Part shown: positions 25,079 through 36,119 of the stretch, one piece after another | Layout of the letters: each line of letters opens with the position of its first letter | How positions within the stretch are numbered: position 1 is the stretch's first letter | Source: Toxorhynchites rutilus septentrionalis | Taxonomy: Eukaryota > Arthropoda > Insecta > Diptera > Culicidae | Assembly: GCF_029784135.1 (NCBI RefSeq) | Contig: NC_073745.1 | Span: forward strand, 98,167,105-98,231,104 | Direction of reading: 5' to 3' | DNA: 64,000 nt | The notes under the pieces: model-generated | Told to the model about the DNA's origin: nothing | Seen by the model: only the letters and a program-made list of their open reading frames with translations | The model's database searches: none | Made by a program: the position numbers and the translations under genes

Positions 25079-25144
25079 AATGTATGGTTCTGTATGCATG
25101 CTATGACGAACGCTTGTTTGGCGCTTGGTTTACGTTGTACGAAC

Positions 25145-26384
25145 GATGCCTAGAGGTGCGATTGCTATACAAATGAAACACAAATTGTTGCATTACACGA
25201 GAATTAATCAAGCAAATGAAATCAAATTGAGCATATGGAGGTTTTAGGGTGCAATAAATGATTCTATGGTAGTTCGACTCTCCACCCCCCTCTCTAAGGG
25301 GGGACTGCCATACAAATGAAAAACAAATTTCTGCATAACTCGAGAACTAATCATGCAAATGAAACCAAATTTGGCATGTGGAAGTTTTAGGGTGCAATAA
25401 ATGTTTTTACTGTGGTTAGATACTCCTCCCTCCTCTCTGAGGGGGGGCTGCCATACAAATTAACCACAAATTTCTGCATTACTCGAGAATTAATCAAGAA
25501 AATGAAACCAAATTTGGCATGTAAAGGTTTTAGGATGCAATAAATGTTTCTATGATAGTTAGACACTCCACCCCCTCTCTGAGGGGGGGCTGCCACACAA
25601 ATAAAACACAAATTACAAGGGGGACACAAACACAAATTTCTGCATAACTCGAAAACTAATCAAGCACAATTTGGGATGTGAGGGTTTTTGGGTATGAGAT
25701 GTGTTTCTATGATGGTACGACACCCCTCCCTCCTCTGAAATGGAGAGGGGATCCCATAAAAATATTACACATATTTCAACCAAAAATATTCCAACCAAAC
25801 ATGACAATTAAAAATTTTCGGAAAACTCTGAAGGAAAATGGGAAAATTCGGAAAATTAAATTCCTATATGTTCTACAATTACATAGTGACAAGTGCTGTT
25901 AGTCCATTTGATGTTTGCGGTAGCGAACTTGATCTTTGTTCGAAGCTGGAAATGTATTTTAATGTGATGAAACGCACAGAAGATATTTCTATCTATACCA
26001 ATAAAAAGTGTCGCCGAATGTGTTGATAAGAGCAAAACTCGAGGAAGGAATTGTCCGAGTTAGGGCTGTCTTTATTCTTTCATGTTTTCTGGATAAAACA
26101 TTTATTCCATGCAACGGAGAAACATGTTATTTGCAAGTGGTTGAAAAATCTTGAACGAGAATTGTGTCTGAAAATAATTTGATATTATAATGACGAGTTT
26201 TGGTAGAATTCCTAGGAATTTTATAGTAAAAGGTAAATTCAACGGGGTCGATTAGAAGATCAATCAATGAACAGTTCTACGATTGGACCCATGAACATGC
26301 TCATAGTAAGAAAACGTGAATGTTTGAAGGTATTGATAACAAAAAACCAATGTTGAACGGGACGAAGTTTGCCGGGTCAGCTAG
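25145..26384 (+). mobile_element. Non-autonomous Helitron, 5' truncated, with about 142-bp tandem repeats
   Basis: The 3' end reads GGGACGAAGTTTGCCGGGTC then AGCTAG, followed by T. The last 450 bp match the 3' parts of 30842-32195 and 45770-46611. Ahead of it lie about four tandem units with the landmarks GCAATAAATG (25253, 25394, 25537), a C-rich CTCC..CTCT, CTGCCATACAAAT and ACTCGAGAATTAATCAAGCA. The 5' TC terminus is missing. There is no Rep/helicase. ORFs across the repeats are artefacts of the tandem units. Confidence 0.75.
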
Positions 26385-26394
26385 TAACGTAATA

Positions 26395-27547
26395 AAAAAG
26401 GGTGTCCCACATAAAATTGAATCACGGAAAAATGCTGTAGAAAATTACCCATTGGGTATTTTGTCTTGAATTAAGAATTTGGGTAAGAGTAGTTTAGAGT
26501 GTATTGTTTACACTGTATTTTTATCGCTGTCAGTTTTTCGAATGTTGGTAAAAATTGCGTCACCCGAAAAGCAACATCGCGAATTGATTTTGTGCAAGCA
26601 CCTGGAAAATCCTCAACTCTCTCATCTGGACATCAGAGAACAGCCTGGAATCGTGCAGTTAACGGTGGGTCGTATGATTAAACGTTACTACGAAACTCTG
26701 AGCGAACGGAAGGAGAAAGCGTTTAAGCGGAATCCCAACGCTTCGGTCAGGGATGTGGCCAAAAAGTTAAATTTGTTCAAGTCTTTGGTTCAGTGAGCCA
26801 AGGGCCGGGAGGGACTGCATACGTCCAAAGTACTGAAGGCTCCAAATCGCAAGGAACGGCAAAATAAGGTGAGAAAGTTAAAAGCCCGGAAACTACACAC
26901 CCTCATCATGGATGATGAGACTTACGTCAAGGCGGACTCTCCGGTAGCTTCCGGGGCTACTGCTATTTACCGCACAGCACAAGTTCGATATTCTAGAGGA
27001 AGTAAGAAGGCAGAAACATTCAAAGTTTGCCTAGAAATACATGATTTTGCAAGCGATCTATTCATGTGGCAAATGGAGTGCGCCATTTGTGACTACCGGG
27101 ACTGTAAACGGGCAGATCTACCTCAAGGAGTGTCTACAGAAGCGTCTGCTTCCTCTGTTGAAGCAACACGAGGACCCTACGTGCTTCTATTCAAAGGATG
27201 TCCTGGAGTGGTAAGAAGCCAACGGGATCACTTCCAAAAAATGCTGGGCTTTTATGAAGCAAGCACTACGCAAGCATCCCAAGGAGGTCAAATCTGAGTA
27301 AAACATGAAGAAAAAGTGGGTTTCCGTACAGAAGAAGCTGCAGCCAGATGTTGTACAGAACCTTATGAGTGGAGTTAAGCGTAAGATGCGAGCAAACGGT
27401 TATGGTATTTAACATGAATGAAAAAAATATGCCAAAAGCTCACTAATGGGTTATATTTTATTGTCTGAAAGTATGAAAAGAATCGGTCAACTAGGTAATT
27501 TTCTACAGCGTTTTTTTCCGTGACGCAATTTGATTTTGGACACTCTT
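26395..27547 (+). mobile_element. DD37E Tc1/mariner transposon, degenerate copy
   Basis: Terminal inverted repeats flank the copy: left AAGGGTGTCCCACATAAAAT..., with ATCACGGAAAAATGCTGTAGAAAAT further in, and right its imperfect inverse ending CACTCTTT at 27547. TA lies on each side (26393-26394 and 27548-27549). The inverted ends match those of 50691-53870. It abuts the Helitron end at 26384. The transposase inside is broken (see the pseudogene entry). Confidence 0.8.
26553..27410 (+). pseudogene. DD37E transposase pseudogene lacking the second catalytic Asp
   Basis: It aligns along its length with 52744-53718. HRELILCKHLENPQLSHLDI and VRDVAKKLNLFKSLVQ are the DNA-binding part. An in-frame TGA follows near 26796. 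MDDETYVKAD (first Asp) is intact at about 26908. The block around the second Asp is deleted: the sequence goes from KQHEDPT directly into FYSKDVLEW, so WPDLAS is gone. A deletion around 27050-27120 also shortens the middle. The last part, PDVVQNL, is readable at 27345. This copy cannot encode active transposase. Confidence 0.8.
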
Positions 27548-27559
27548 TAGAAAGCCTCA

Positions 27560-29430
27560 AAAAATCGAAAATGGAATAAGCGGTACTCAACTTGGGAAAA
27601 TTCTAAAACTGCGGTACTCTTTGAACAGACCTCATTCAATCATAAGTTGATTTTATATACGTTAATTAAAATCGCCAATGTTCATGAAGCACACTAGATT
27701 ACGATGTTATTTATTCCGGAACAAAATATTTGAGAGATGATTGTTTTGATAGTAATATCATAGTAATGCTAGTAATCCAAAATTAGTCTACACCTTGAAC
27801 ATCAGCGCATATATTGTTATAAATTGAAAAATTGGCACGCACTTCAACTTATTAAATATGGATAAGGGTGTCGTACTGGTCGGATGTAATTTCCCTTTGA
27901 AAAAGATTCTCTTATCATTCCACGTTAAAATTCGGTTAGAAAAAGTGTAAACTATTACATGAAATACTTTATGCTGAGAGCAGACGTACGACCGGAGCGG
28001 TAAAAAAGGTTTGATTGCTTAGAGCAGACATACGACCATAAATACTTAAAACTCTTGCGATTTGTGTCTTTGTGTCATCTGGGAACTTCAACTTATCAAC
28101 TTACTTTTAAAAATTTTATTCCAATTTGTATTTCTAGAGTTTTGTCTGACAGCACTGCACTAAGAAATCATAGTGTTTGTGGATCCTGCCACACCCATAC
28201 TTCGGTGAACATCTTTCTGTTAATCTTCCGAGCATAGTAATGTTACCCACCATGCGCCACAAGCTCTCTCATCATGGTGCGTTTAATCTCATTCCCCATC
28301 GCATACTACGCAAGGATCTCTCAGCTCAGCTCCATTTCCACAGTCAGAGCAAACTAACGGTTGAGAAGATGTGGACCAACTGTATCGTACGGGAAAAACG
28401 TTGCTGGTTGTGTGTGCGCACTTGTATTGAGCTGCTGGTGGCTCTCGTCGGACTTGTTTTCATTTTTTATCCCCATTCAACATGCGATGAGGCTATGTTT
28501 ACTTCTTCTGAAGCCACTATGTGTGAGTGTTTGGAAGCTGTAAATGGGGTACCAGTGACTGTCGTCTTCGTTCAGAGAGGGAGAGCGAGAGCAAGAAGAC
28601 AAAAACAATTACCAGGAGAAAAACAACTCACAGGCGCATTTCTTCGTTATTGGACCACCCGCATGCTTCCGTCGAGATCATTTCGTTGCCCCGTTGATGA
28701 TTACGGATGATGACTACGACGACGACGACGACAACGTTGATGATGATCGTCGTAGTCGCTGCTCTTGGGTAGCATCGTATAACATAGAAGTCTTGACTTG
28801 AGAGTAGCGACGTTTGGTGCTTTTATCTACCCCCCACTTTGACATAATTCTCCTTCCTCACGGGTGCTCTCCTTTTACCGTCCTTTCCGTTGTTTTGGTT
28901 GGAAGGTAATGTAAAAACGTTCCTTTTTTGTCGTTTGCAAAAATCGGATATGTTACTATGAATTTTAAATTAATGCGATCAGGTATAAATGGAAATTATG
29001 ACGTATTGTTTCGGAACGCCTTATTCAACTTCGTCCACAATTTCGGGGCGCATGTAAATTGCCCGATGCAGCTCAACCGCGCAACTATACGTGTAATCGG
29101 CTTATAAATACGTTTCCTGTCATTCGTGCCGGTGGGTGGCTTTAATTTTAATGGTGGTTGGTTTCGAAATTTGGAAGATATGTTTTTTGTGTGTTTAGAT
29201 TATGGTACACTACTGAAAGGAAAAGGCAAATGGCAGACATTCTTCACTTATAGAAATCCCAAATGGGCGTTTCTATCAGATAGAATGGTGACGTTGTTGG
29301 ATAAAAATCCAATATTTTTCCGATTAATTAGATTTTGAATATCAACATGGATGTCATTAAAAGATAATTCGGTACATTTTACAGTTTTCCTTCAATAAAG
29401 GCGGAAATGTAAACCAGATTGTGCTCACGG
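27560..29430. other. Unassigned region, partly GC-richer
   Basis: The section 28200-28760 is richer in GC and has an ORF of 177 codons (28177-28710) that matches no family I know. It ends in GAC/GAT microsatellite sequence. Without resemblance or splice support I do not call it a gene. Confidence 0.35.
28712..28757. repeat. GAC-repeat hairpin
   Basis: GACTACGACGA (28712-28722) pairs perfectly with TCGTCGTAGTC (28747-28757) around a GAC/GAT loop. Confidence 0.75.
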
Positions 29431-29448
29431 GCAACGACGTACAGTCAA

Positions 29449-30705
29449 TCGCAAAATTGAGTATACAACTCGTGCTGGTTTGTTATTGTTGAGTTTTTCG
29501 GGGTTAAAGAATAAATAATTAAATGCGACATAAATTCATCGTAAAATCGATCCATTTTACTCTCATGTAGTGATAAGAAAAAAATCAAAATGATCACATT
29601 TCTACTCCATGTTTTAAATACAAACAAAAAATCTCCAATCAAGACGTTGCAAAATTGAGTGTACAGTTCAAGTTTTTCTTAAAACGAAAATTGAAATCAG
29701 TTCAGAAAAGTTCATAGATAACAAAAATCAATCCCCTAGTATTTGGTATCGCTCCCCTTTGGCGTCCAGCACTTCCTGCAAGCACCAAGGCGAGATTTTT
29801 GGTCACTGTAGACGGAAGTACCTCCCAGATCTCCGTAATCGTCGTTTTAAGTTCCGCTTCGTTCCCTGGATTTTGATGGATGAATGGTTCTTGATTTCCC
29901 ACCATATATACTCAATAGTGTTCAAGTTTTGTGATTTCGAAGGTGTTTTGAGTTGATTGCAACATAATAGAGCAGGCATTCCAGCAACACGAAGTCAGTT
30001 TGCTTCGGGTCATTATTCTGTTGAAAGTAGTAATCACGAATTTCTGAACGGGAGACTACAGGTTACGTTTCAGAAAGATCGGTTAAGCCATGTTGTCCAT
30101 CGCCGAATCGATAAACACCATGGTTCCAGTTCCAATGTACCGCCAATGTACCATGTATTATCTGACTACCGCCGCCGTGTTTTACCGTGGGAACCAAATG
30201 CTGAACCCGGAGCACCGATCCTGGTTTCCTCCACACCATCTGTCTTCCATCCGATTCAAAGAAATTGGTTTTCGACCCATCCATAAAAAAAGACCTCGTT
30301 CCAGAACTCCTTAGGTCTGTTTACATATGCCTTAGCAAACTGTAGTCGTTTTTTCATATTCACCTTTGATTCACGACCTCTCAGATTGTTCCTGTATGTT
30401 GCTCTTCGGACAGTGTCTGCGCAGACAGGTCTCCAAATGATGCCGGCTACTTCAGTAGTCAATTTAGGAATGTTTGGTTTAGGATTCTTTCGCAATGTTC
30501 TAACAATTACCCGTTCATCATCAGAAGATAGGGTCCGTTTGCGTTTTCTACCGGGAGATTTTCCATGGTTCCTTCGTATTTACACTTGTTTATGATTTAC
30601 TTTACTGTAGAGTGGGTTCTTCCGACAGCAGCAATGGGGAGAAACTTACTTACAAGACTAATTTGTTCGAACAAATTTAAGGTGTACAGTCAATTTAGCG
30701 ATGCC
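29449..30705 (-). mobile_element. Tc1-like transposon, degenerate, minus strand
   Basis: The ends carry related inverted motifs: TCGCAAAATTGAGTATACAA (29450), GCAAAATTGAGTGTACAGTT (29650) and, inverted near 30680-30703, TCGCTAAATTGACTGTACAC. The two left copies about 200 bp apart suggest an IR/DR layout. The minus strand encodes a Tc1 transposase in pieces: GRTHSTVK, then RTLRKNPKPNIPKLTTEV and TVRRATYRNNLRGRESKVNM (30495-30330), FFYGWVENQFL where the first Asp region should be, and LNTIEYIWWEIKNHSS (29915-29870) with the third acidic residue. It has many stops. Confidence 0.7.
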
Positions 30706-30841
30706 TGGAATAGAGATTGTTTTCAATTTTTAGGAATAAACAGAAAACTTTTCTCGGAATGTTATTGCACGTACAGCTAGTTAAATGTATGAGTAATAAA
30801 TATGCATCAAAAGAATCAATGTGTTCAAAATATTTTATCTA

Positions 30842-32195
30842 TCTATATATATATAAAAATAGATTTCTGTCCGTCTGTCTATTTGTCTGATTCTTATGGG
30901 CTCGGAAACTACTGAACCGATCGACATGAAAATTGGTATGTAGGGGTTTTTGGGGCCGGGGAAGGTTTTCATGATAGTTTTCCCCTCTATAAAGATGGGC
31001 TGACATACAAATGAAACACAAATTTCAACATTATTCGAGAATTAATCAAGCAAATGCAACCAAATTAGGCATCTGGAGGTTTTAGGGTGCAATAAATGGT
31101 TCTATGGTGGTTAGATACTCCTCCCCCTCTCTAAGGGGCGGCTTCCATACAAATGAAACACAAATTTCTGTATTACTCGAGAATTAATCAAGCAAACGAA
31201 TCCAAATTTGGCATGTGAAGGTTTTAGGATGCAATAAATGTTTTTACAGTGGTTAGATACTCCGCCCCCCTCTCTTAGGGGCTGCCATACAAATAATACA
31301 CAAATTTATGCATTACTCGAGAATTAATCAAGCAAATTAAACGAAATTTGGCATGTGGAGATTTTAGGGTGCAATAAATGATTTTATGGTAGTTAGATAC
31401 TCCTACACCCTAAGGGGGGTGGGCTGCCATACAAATGAAACAGAACTTCTTGAATTGCTCGAGAATTAATCAAGCAAATTAAACCAAATTAGGTATATGG
31501 AGGTTTTAGGGTGCGATAAATGTTTGTATGGTGGTTAGACACTCCACACCCTCTCTAAGCGGGGGCTGCCATACAAATAAAACACAAGTTTTCATATTAC
31601 TCGAGAATTAATCAAGCAAATGCAACCAAATTAGGCATTTGGAGGTTTTAGGGTGAAATAAATGATTCTATGGTGGTTAGACATTCCACAACCTCTCTAA
31701 GGGGGAACTGCCATACAAATGAAACACATATTTCTGCATTACTCGAGCATTAATCAAGCAAACGAAACCAAATTTGGCATGTGAAGATTTTAGGGGGCAC
31801 GAAACGCTTTTATGGTGAATAGACACTCCTCCCCCCCTCTAAGTGGAGAAAAGGGGAGGGGTCTGTCTTTATTCTATTATATTTTCTGTATCAAACATCT
31901 ATTCCATGTAACGGAGAAACATGTGATTTGCAAGTGGTTGAAAAATCTTGAACGAGAATTGTGTCTGAAAATAATCCGATATTATAATGATGAGCGTTGG
32001 TAGATGTATTAGGAATTTTATAGTAAAATCTAAATTCAACGGGGTCGATTAGAAAATCAATCAATGAACAGTTCTGCCATTGGACTCATGAACTTGCGCT
32101 TAGTAAGAAAACGTGATTGCTTGCAGGCATTACAAACAAAATAACAAAAACAAAAAACTAATTTTGGGCGGGACGAACTTTGCCGAGTCAGCTAG
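30842..32195 (+). mobile_element. Complete non-autonomous Helitron with about 142-bp tandem repeat array
   Basis: The 5' end is TCTATATATATATATAAAAA, preceded by A. It is followed by TTTCTGTCCGTCTGTC and a GGACTCGGAAACTACTGAACC-like stretch, a start seen in insect Helitrons. The 3' end is GGGCGGGACGAACTTTGCCG then AGTCAGCTAG, followed by T. Between 30950 and 31860 lie about six and a half tandem units, with GCAATAAATG landmarks at 31089, 31231, 31371, 31513, 31655 and 31797 (period 140-142 bp). No coding capacity. It is the most complete of three copies. Confidence 0.85.
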
Positions 32196-34330
32196 TTGAT
32201 TGAATAAAATCTAAAGATTGTACCGATAATTATGGAAACATTCACGATTAATCGTTATTTCAAAATACGCGCAGCCTTCAAATTAACTTTGTGTCCTGTT
32301 GTTTACATCCAAATGAAACAGATGTTATCATGTTTTGAAAATGCGTGCCATGGAGTGGTCGAATGAGTTTGATCTTGTAAATGCTATACAAGACATTTCA
32401 CAGATCACAACACAAAAAATGGTCGTAGGCATTTGAAAGTACCCAGATAACTTTCTCCCATCTTTCTTATTACAATCCGTGAAAATCGCCATGTTCAAAT
32501 GCAGAAAAACAAATTTGTACTCCTTTCTAAAGACTATCAGCTGAAAACAATCAATGTTAACGAATTTACTGCCGTCGAATCCATTACACGCCCAAGGTGG
32601 TGAAATAGGTTTCCGCGTGCCACAGAAGTTTCATATCAGTCTCGCTCATAATTTTCCGCTTTTTACTCCATGAAAACATAATGCCTCTGTGCTTCTGTTT
32701 AAAGAAAATTCCTCTGCAAACAACAACAGTCCGAACAGATTAAATTTATTTTTAGTGGGTATTTATGATGCTTTCTGCATGCCACCGTCGATGCTATTGA
32801 TTATGTTGTAAAGTCCATCTACACGCCACTCACTGACCACTAACCGGGTTAAGTCGAGCAGATATTCGGATGCAGACCACCGATGATCAATTTTGCCGGC
32901 TCCATTAGTGGTAGTGATAATATGGTAATGACAACACCAATAGTAGTAATACTGAAATGCAGTGGATATTTCGTTCCATCGAAATCAAGAAATCATCTCA
33001 GATGATCCGAGTACCCAATACGGCCTAGACAGATTTTCGGTGGAATACAATTACTGTGTTTATGTATTTCAAATAAGAACATTTTCACTGGTGAAATCAT
33101 AGTCGGTCTTTCAATTAAGCATCATCAACTTCCAGACATCGATTCCGTGAGCTGCCCCCGAAAAACCGAATAAAATCGTTGGCACAGTGATCGCGTAAAA
33201 CATAATGTTTAGTCATGCTACGCCATTTTGTAATCATAACGCTTTGATGTTTGCCGGCTCTGATTGTGCTTGGGGCTACCGGTGCCGGTTATTGACGACC
33301 ATTGCCGCCGCAGTCTCGGAGCCGATGAGAGTAGTCTCCATTTCTTCTCGATGTTGGTGGTAGCATTCAGTCAGCAGTGGGGCGCTTACGGATATTACGA
33401 ATTTACACACGTAAGGTACGGATAAAAGCAAACTAATTCAGGGGGCTTCACTTTGAAGTGCCAGTCGCATGGCCATCACCTCCAGCATCTCTGTTGATTT
33501 TTTTTTTATTTCTGTGTGCGAGAGCACAACTGATGATGGCGCACGGCTGGCGGCACCAATGATCATCATCATCATCATCATTAACGTCATTTGAAGTTCG
33601 CCGCATACGGGAGTACTTTATGCATTATCTGCCACCGAATGTAAATACGAGGAAGTAAAACTATGTAGACGGAAAAAGGTTTCTCGTTTGATGTTACGAG
33701 ACATACGATTATTCATGATTGAGATGTACCCCAGCACCACTAAAATAAAACGTTGGTTCCACCAATCATGGAAACAAACAACCTTTGAGTAACATTGAGG
33801 TATGTCCCGAACATTTGAAGTCGACGAAATTCTGAGCTACAGTGTAATTTTGTGATTCCATTTGAATATGCGCATTGTTCAAACAGTGCTGTGTCTAATG
33901 GATGCGGTTTTGGTGTTTGCCATCAGCCAGCGTCGTCACAACAACCAGACCATTCCTAATTGAATTGCAATGATAAATGTAAACTTTGCACCGGCAAAGG
34001 AAGGAAACAAGGAGCAGACATAATAATCCCTTTATTTATCACTCAGATATGCAATTAATTAGTTTACGTTAATTAATATGCACAATCTGGGCAGAGTGCC
34101 GTACGCTGAAACGATCGTCGCTTTTGCATAAACACTGGTAGTCACTGAAAGGAACTAATCAAGACGCCTTCATTAGTAGAGGTTGGTTGAAGTCCCGCAG
34201 GGAGTACTGAGAAAAATAATATCGCCTCGCAACAAAACTTTGAACCGATTTTACCGCCCTGGTTGCTGGTGACTGGAGCGCTCTCTCGTACGAACACCTA
34301 GAAGTGTTCTCCGATGTTAACATTCGTTCG
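32196..34330. other. Unassigned, apparently non-repetitive region
   Basis: About 2.1 kb without recognisable elements. It includes an ATC/ATCATC run (33561-33581), homeodomain-like ATTAATTAG/GTTAATTAA motifs near 34057-34078 and mixed GC. It could be host intergenic or intronic DNA. Nothing more can be supported. Confidence 0.35.
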
Positions 34331-34334
34331 TTTT

Positions 34335-34350
34335 GACGTAGGACTACGTC
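34335..34350. repeat. Near-palindrome GACGTAG..CTACGTC (site at the left edge of the H3 units)
   Basis: GACGTAGGACTACGTC, followed by TTCCATTTCTGTACCGGGGT. The same pair of motifs appears inverted at 35879-35894 and 37491-37506, where CCCCGGTACAGAAATG precedes GACGTAGTCCTACGTC or GACGTGGTCCTGCGTC. Other members are at 23158, 23788, 40149 and, partial, 57431. Confidence 0.75.
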
Positions 34351-34636
34351 TTCCATTTCTGTACCGGGGTGTAATTCCTCCTCGGAAATACCCAGCGTAA
34401 GTAGTACTCACTCCCCAAGTCCCGACAATTGGAATCATCGTTAAATATTAACACTTGAGAAGGAATGGATTCCTCCTCAGAATAAACAGTAAATATAAGT
34501 AAAAATAAAAATAATGTCCACTACACCGTATCACGTGACGTGTTCTTCACTATCAAATCTATAGTCAATGGCACCCATCGCTATCGAATTATCATCGACA
34601 CCACGATTTTCGCTAAATGCTTCTTTCAGTTCGGCC

Positions 34637-34801
34637 TGCAATTCCACGAACCAAACGCTGCAAAGGTAGCTTGCAGATTAGCAATTCGGTTGACCTTTGA
34701 TAGCAACGAATTTCACGCAAAGCGACGGTTCCCGGCCGGTAGCGATGTGGCTTCTTCACACCTCCTGTGGCTCGCGCTTTTCCGAGCTGCTTTCGGGGCT
34801 G
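34637..34801 (-). pseudogene. Histone H3 pseudogene, copy 1 (middle part only)
   Basis: On the minus strand [20 protein letters not shown] and [20 protein letters not shown], then [14 protein letters not shown], match histone H3 over roughly residues 16-74. The N-terminal tail is missing. After GIA the sequence leaves H3 abruptly (deletion), so the alpha2-loop-alpha3 core is gone. Substitutions such as R-to-C and E-to-G disturb conserved positions. Histone H3 is a core nucleosome protein; this copy cannot make one. The same unit is repeated at 35449-35712. Confidence 0.85.
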
Positions 34802-35448
34802 TTCGAGAGAAAATAATGACGAAAGCAAAGGAAGCATCTTGTTTTAAACCTAGATAGGTGTAGAATGTATACCCAACCTCTTTCACATTCTTTTCATTAT
34901 ATTTGTGGCTCAGCCTGAGACCGAAACCTTCTCACATTTCAATAATATTAATGGGTTTCCAAGTGGGCGCGCTTCATACAGATACGGATGATTTAAATAA
35001 CGTGATTTCAAAGCTCTTTTTAAACTATTTAAACAATTTTTCGAGTCAATGAATAGCAATCATATAACTCTTGGATATTTTATCTTTTGTATGAAATGAT
35101 TATACCATTCCGTTGATCCGGAGTAGAACGATTAACGCTTAAAAAAGGAATGGATTCCTCCTTAGAATTACTCAACAAAAATAATGCCCTTTCCCGAAAA
35201 TTAGAAACGGCAAATGGTTGCGGCATTCGCAAACAAATAATTTTATAATGCAGCTTTCATTAAAGTGATTTCTTCGATATGGGGAAATATCCACTACATC
35301 ATGTCATATATTTCGTATTCTTCATTGTCAAATCCATAGTCAATGGCACCCATCGGTATCGAATTATCATCGGCACCACGATTTTCGCTATATCCTCCTT
35401 TTAGTTCGGTCTGCAGAATCTTTTATGAACTCTAATCCATCAAATTGG

Positions 35449-35466
35449 GTGTCCCTGAAAAGGACC
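35449..35466 (-). promoter_or_regulatory. Histone mRNA 3' stem-loop-like sequence
   Basis: GGTCCTTTTCAGGGAC on the minus strand, shortly after the RGERA codons, resembles the GGYYCTTTTCAGRRCC stem-loop of replication-dependent histone mRNAs. The loop TTTC fits. The stem has one mismatch and one wobble, so it is degraded or variant. Confidence 0.7.
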
Positions 35467-35712
35467 GTTGATTATATGCTAAGGTAATAGCACGCTCTCC
35501 TCTGATACGACGGGCCAGCTGAATGTTCTTTGGAAGCGCAAGTCGGTTTTGAAGTCCTGGGCAATTCTACGAACCAAACGCTGCAAAGGTAGCTTGCGGA
35601 TCAGCAATTCGGGCGACTTTTGGTGTGCGACGAATTTCACGCAAAGAGAAGGTTCCCGGTTGGTAGCGATGTGGCTTCTTCACACCTCCTGCGGCTGGTG
35701 CACTTTTCCGAG
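35449..35712 (-). pseudogene. Histone H3 pseudogene, copy 2 (internal deletion, 3' end kept)
   Basis: The minus strand keeps [13 protein letters not shown], then a frame-shifted LREIR segment, [28 protein letters not shown] and, after an internal gap, the bases for [13 protein letters not shown]. The gap removes about 37 codons, from DLRFQ to just before IQLARR. Its junction lies in CCAAAG, which would occur on both sides of the missing part (microhomology). The stop codon of the gene is altered. A histone-type 3' element follows 20-30 bases downstream. The retained stem-loop points to a replication-dependent H3 gene as the source rather than a polyadenylated H3.3 retrocopy. Confidence 0.85.
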
Positions 35713-35969
35713 GAGCTTAACAACCATATAACTCGTGGACATTTTGTCTTTTGAATGAAATGATTATCATACCACTCCGTTCAGCCGGAAAAGAGATATT
35801 AACGTTCAAAACCTTGCAGTCCAGCGTCACTCTCTCGTTTTCGAAACTTTGAACTTATACCCCGGTACAGAAATGTAAGACGTAGTCCTACGTCAAAACA
35901 ACCGGAAAAACTGGATTGAATCAACAAAATTCATGAATTTGTTAGATTTTATGATCAAAATGCCGTGTT

Positions 35970-36065
35970 TCTGCACACTATTTTATTTTTGTGAGTAATT
36001 TTCGTGTACGATACAAAAATTCTCGCGCAGCTGTAGTATATGTCAAACCACGTTGAGCAAGACCA
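35970..36065. repeat. Fragment homologous to the hAT-like element at 2117-2850
   Basis: On the minus strand CAACGTGGTTTGACATATAC and TTTTGTATCGTACACGAAAA match 2378-2450. It lies just right of the H3 units. Confidence 0.65.
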
Positions 36066-36119
36066 TCTTTCCGTCACTTTTCAATCACAACTAAATGGAT
36101 TTCCGAGCGGGCGCCAGCT

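Larger units (their letters stand above)
34438..35800. repeat. Tandem duplication of about 690-bp units carrying histone H3 remnants
   Basis: Unit 1 starts at about 34438 (AACACTTGAGAAGGAATGGA) and unit 2 at about 35129 (AACGCTTAAAAAAGGAATGG). Both share ATGGCACCCATCG.TATCGAA, CACCACGATTTTCGCTA, the H3 segment, and ATATAACTC.TGGA.ATTTT. The tail of a third unit appears at 36075-36119 and 37276-37400, split by the transposon at 36120-37275. Each unit has different deletions. Confidence 0.75.

Noticed and set aside
25253..25770. CRISPR-like regularly spaced repeats
   Set aside because: Units are contiguous tandem copies of about 142 bp without unique spacers, within a eukaryotic Helitron.
25387..25902. 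Short ORFs such as MCLCPPCNLCFICVAAPPQR
   Set aside because: They are translations of the 142-bp Helitron tandem units.
28177..28710. 177-codon ORF as a gene
   Set aside because: No family resemblance; it ends in microsatellite sequence, and several other frames are open over the same stretch.
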